Origin: Terriglobales bacterium
GTDB lineage: Bacteria; Acidobacteriota; Terriglobia; Terriglobales; Acidobacteriaceae
DNA: 64,000 bases
Direction: 5' to 3'
Assembly: GCA_035764005.1 (NCBI GenBank)
Contig: DASTZZ010000021.1
Location: 43,388-107,387, forward strand
Below, piece after piece: positions 63,867 to 64,000 of the stretch (its first letter is position 1; every line of letters begins with the position of its first letter). The position numbers and the translations under genes were made by a program. Under the pieces are notes generated by a model. It searched no databases. It saw nothing but the letters and a program-made list of their open reading frames with translations, and was not told where the DNA came from.

Positions 63867-64000
63867 TGAACCCCAAAAATGAGACAGGGAAATAAGGGAC
63901 TGAGTACATTGAATGGAGAAAGGCAATGGACTTGGCCCGAGGCAGCTACAGTCGTGATTTCAAGATATCGGTGATGCGGGCGATGGATGCCGGCGAGAGC
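63867..64000 (+). mobile_element. Left end of an insertion sequence (IS3-like), truncated by window edge
   Basis: TGAACCCCAAAAATGAGACA at 63867 resembles the terminal inverted repeat of IS3-type elements (TGxACCCCAAAA...GAC). It is followed 40 bases later by a transposase-like reading frame. The right end and target duplication are outside the window. The 63590-63866 stretch before it contains no gene that I can see. Confidence 0.6.
63926..64000 (+). CDS. Transposase, HTH N-terminus (partial)
   Basis: ATG 63926 follows a good ribosome site (GAGAAAGG). The 25 visible residues (MDLARGSYSRDFKISVMRAM, then DAGES) match the start of OrfA-type transposases, where YSREFK-like sequence opens a helix-turn-helix domain. 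The gene continues beyond the window. Together with the terminal-repeat-like sequence upstream it supports an IS3-like insertion. Confidence 0.65.
   Translation, partial: MDLARGSYSRDFKISVMRAMDAGES

Overview
The window looks like chromosomal DNA of a Gram-negative, respiring member of the Acidobacteriota (Terriglobia-like). The assignment is inferred from gene content. It holds a very large Oar-type TonB receptor with a carboxypeptidase-regulatory domain, a stand-alone 'acidobacterial duplicated orphan permease' (ADOP), a winged-helix/one-TM regulator of a type common in that phylum, two CRTAC1/ASPIC-UnbV proteins, a CxxCH cytochrome fused to TPRs, and lipid A/Kdo genes (lpxC, waaA, lpxK) that imply an LPS outer membrane.

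Layout. 1-3.9 kb: end of a VOC gene, then a three-subunit succinate dehydrogenase operon (sdhC-sdhA-sdhB, minus strand). 3.9-16 kb: lipoprotein, mltG, a secreted GH116 glycosidase, dnaA, glmM, purB, a DUF433/DUF5615 toxin-antitoxin pair with a frameshifted toxin, a small secreted protein, lpxC, a frameshifted small gene and a cupin. 16.1-20.8 kb: an aerobic benzoyl-CoA ('box') cluster of boxC, boxB, an unknown 141-aa gene and boxR, with a likely BoxR operator and -35 element in front of boxC. 20.8-32 kb: GH130-like protein, TPR protein, heptaheme cytochrome-TPR protein, TonB receptor with a divergent winged-helix regulator, and a long TPR protein. 32-36.3 kb: an operon of redoxin, a cytochrome c / PHM-like copper monooxygenase / TPR fusion, and a CRTAC1-type protein. 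36.4-42.7 kb: ADOP permease, ABC exporter, RHH-PIN toxin-antitoxin with a palindromic operator, tRNA-Val(GAC), two small proteins. 42.8-46 kb: pyrimidine salvage (cdd, pyrimidine-nucleoside phosphorylase, CNT nucleoside transporter). 46-52 kb: amino-acid permease, clpB and hsp20 (proteostasis), HEAT-repeat protein. 52.8-63.6 kb: folC, cyclase family hydrolase, periplasmic trehalase, a second secreted glycosidase, a second CRTAC1-type protein (Tat-like signal), then translationally coupled waaA-lpxK. The last ~130 bases are the left end of an insertion sequence with the start of its transposase.

How it fits together. Housekeeping genes (envelope, nucleotides, replication, proteostasis) alternate with accessory catabolism: aerobic aromatic acid degradation through benzoyl-CoA epoxide and polysaccharide/disaccharide hydrolysis (GH116, GH130, GH37, amylo-1,6-glucosidase-like). 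No benzoate-CoA ligase or BoxA reductase is present, so those must be encoded elsewhere.

A second layer is non-coding. Many gene gaps hold long imperfect inverted repeats of several unrelated sequence families (described individually). One of them supplies the N-terminal codons of a secreted glycosidase. Three genes (DUF5615 toxin, a small gene before lpxC, the N-terminus of the amino-acid permease) look broken by single-base shifts or lack a normal start; this may be biology or assembly error.
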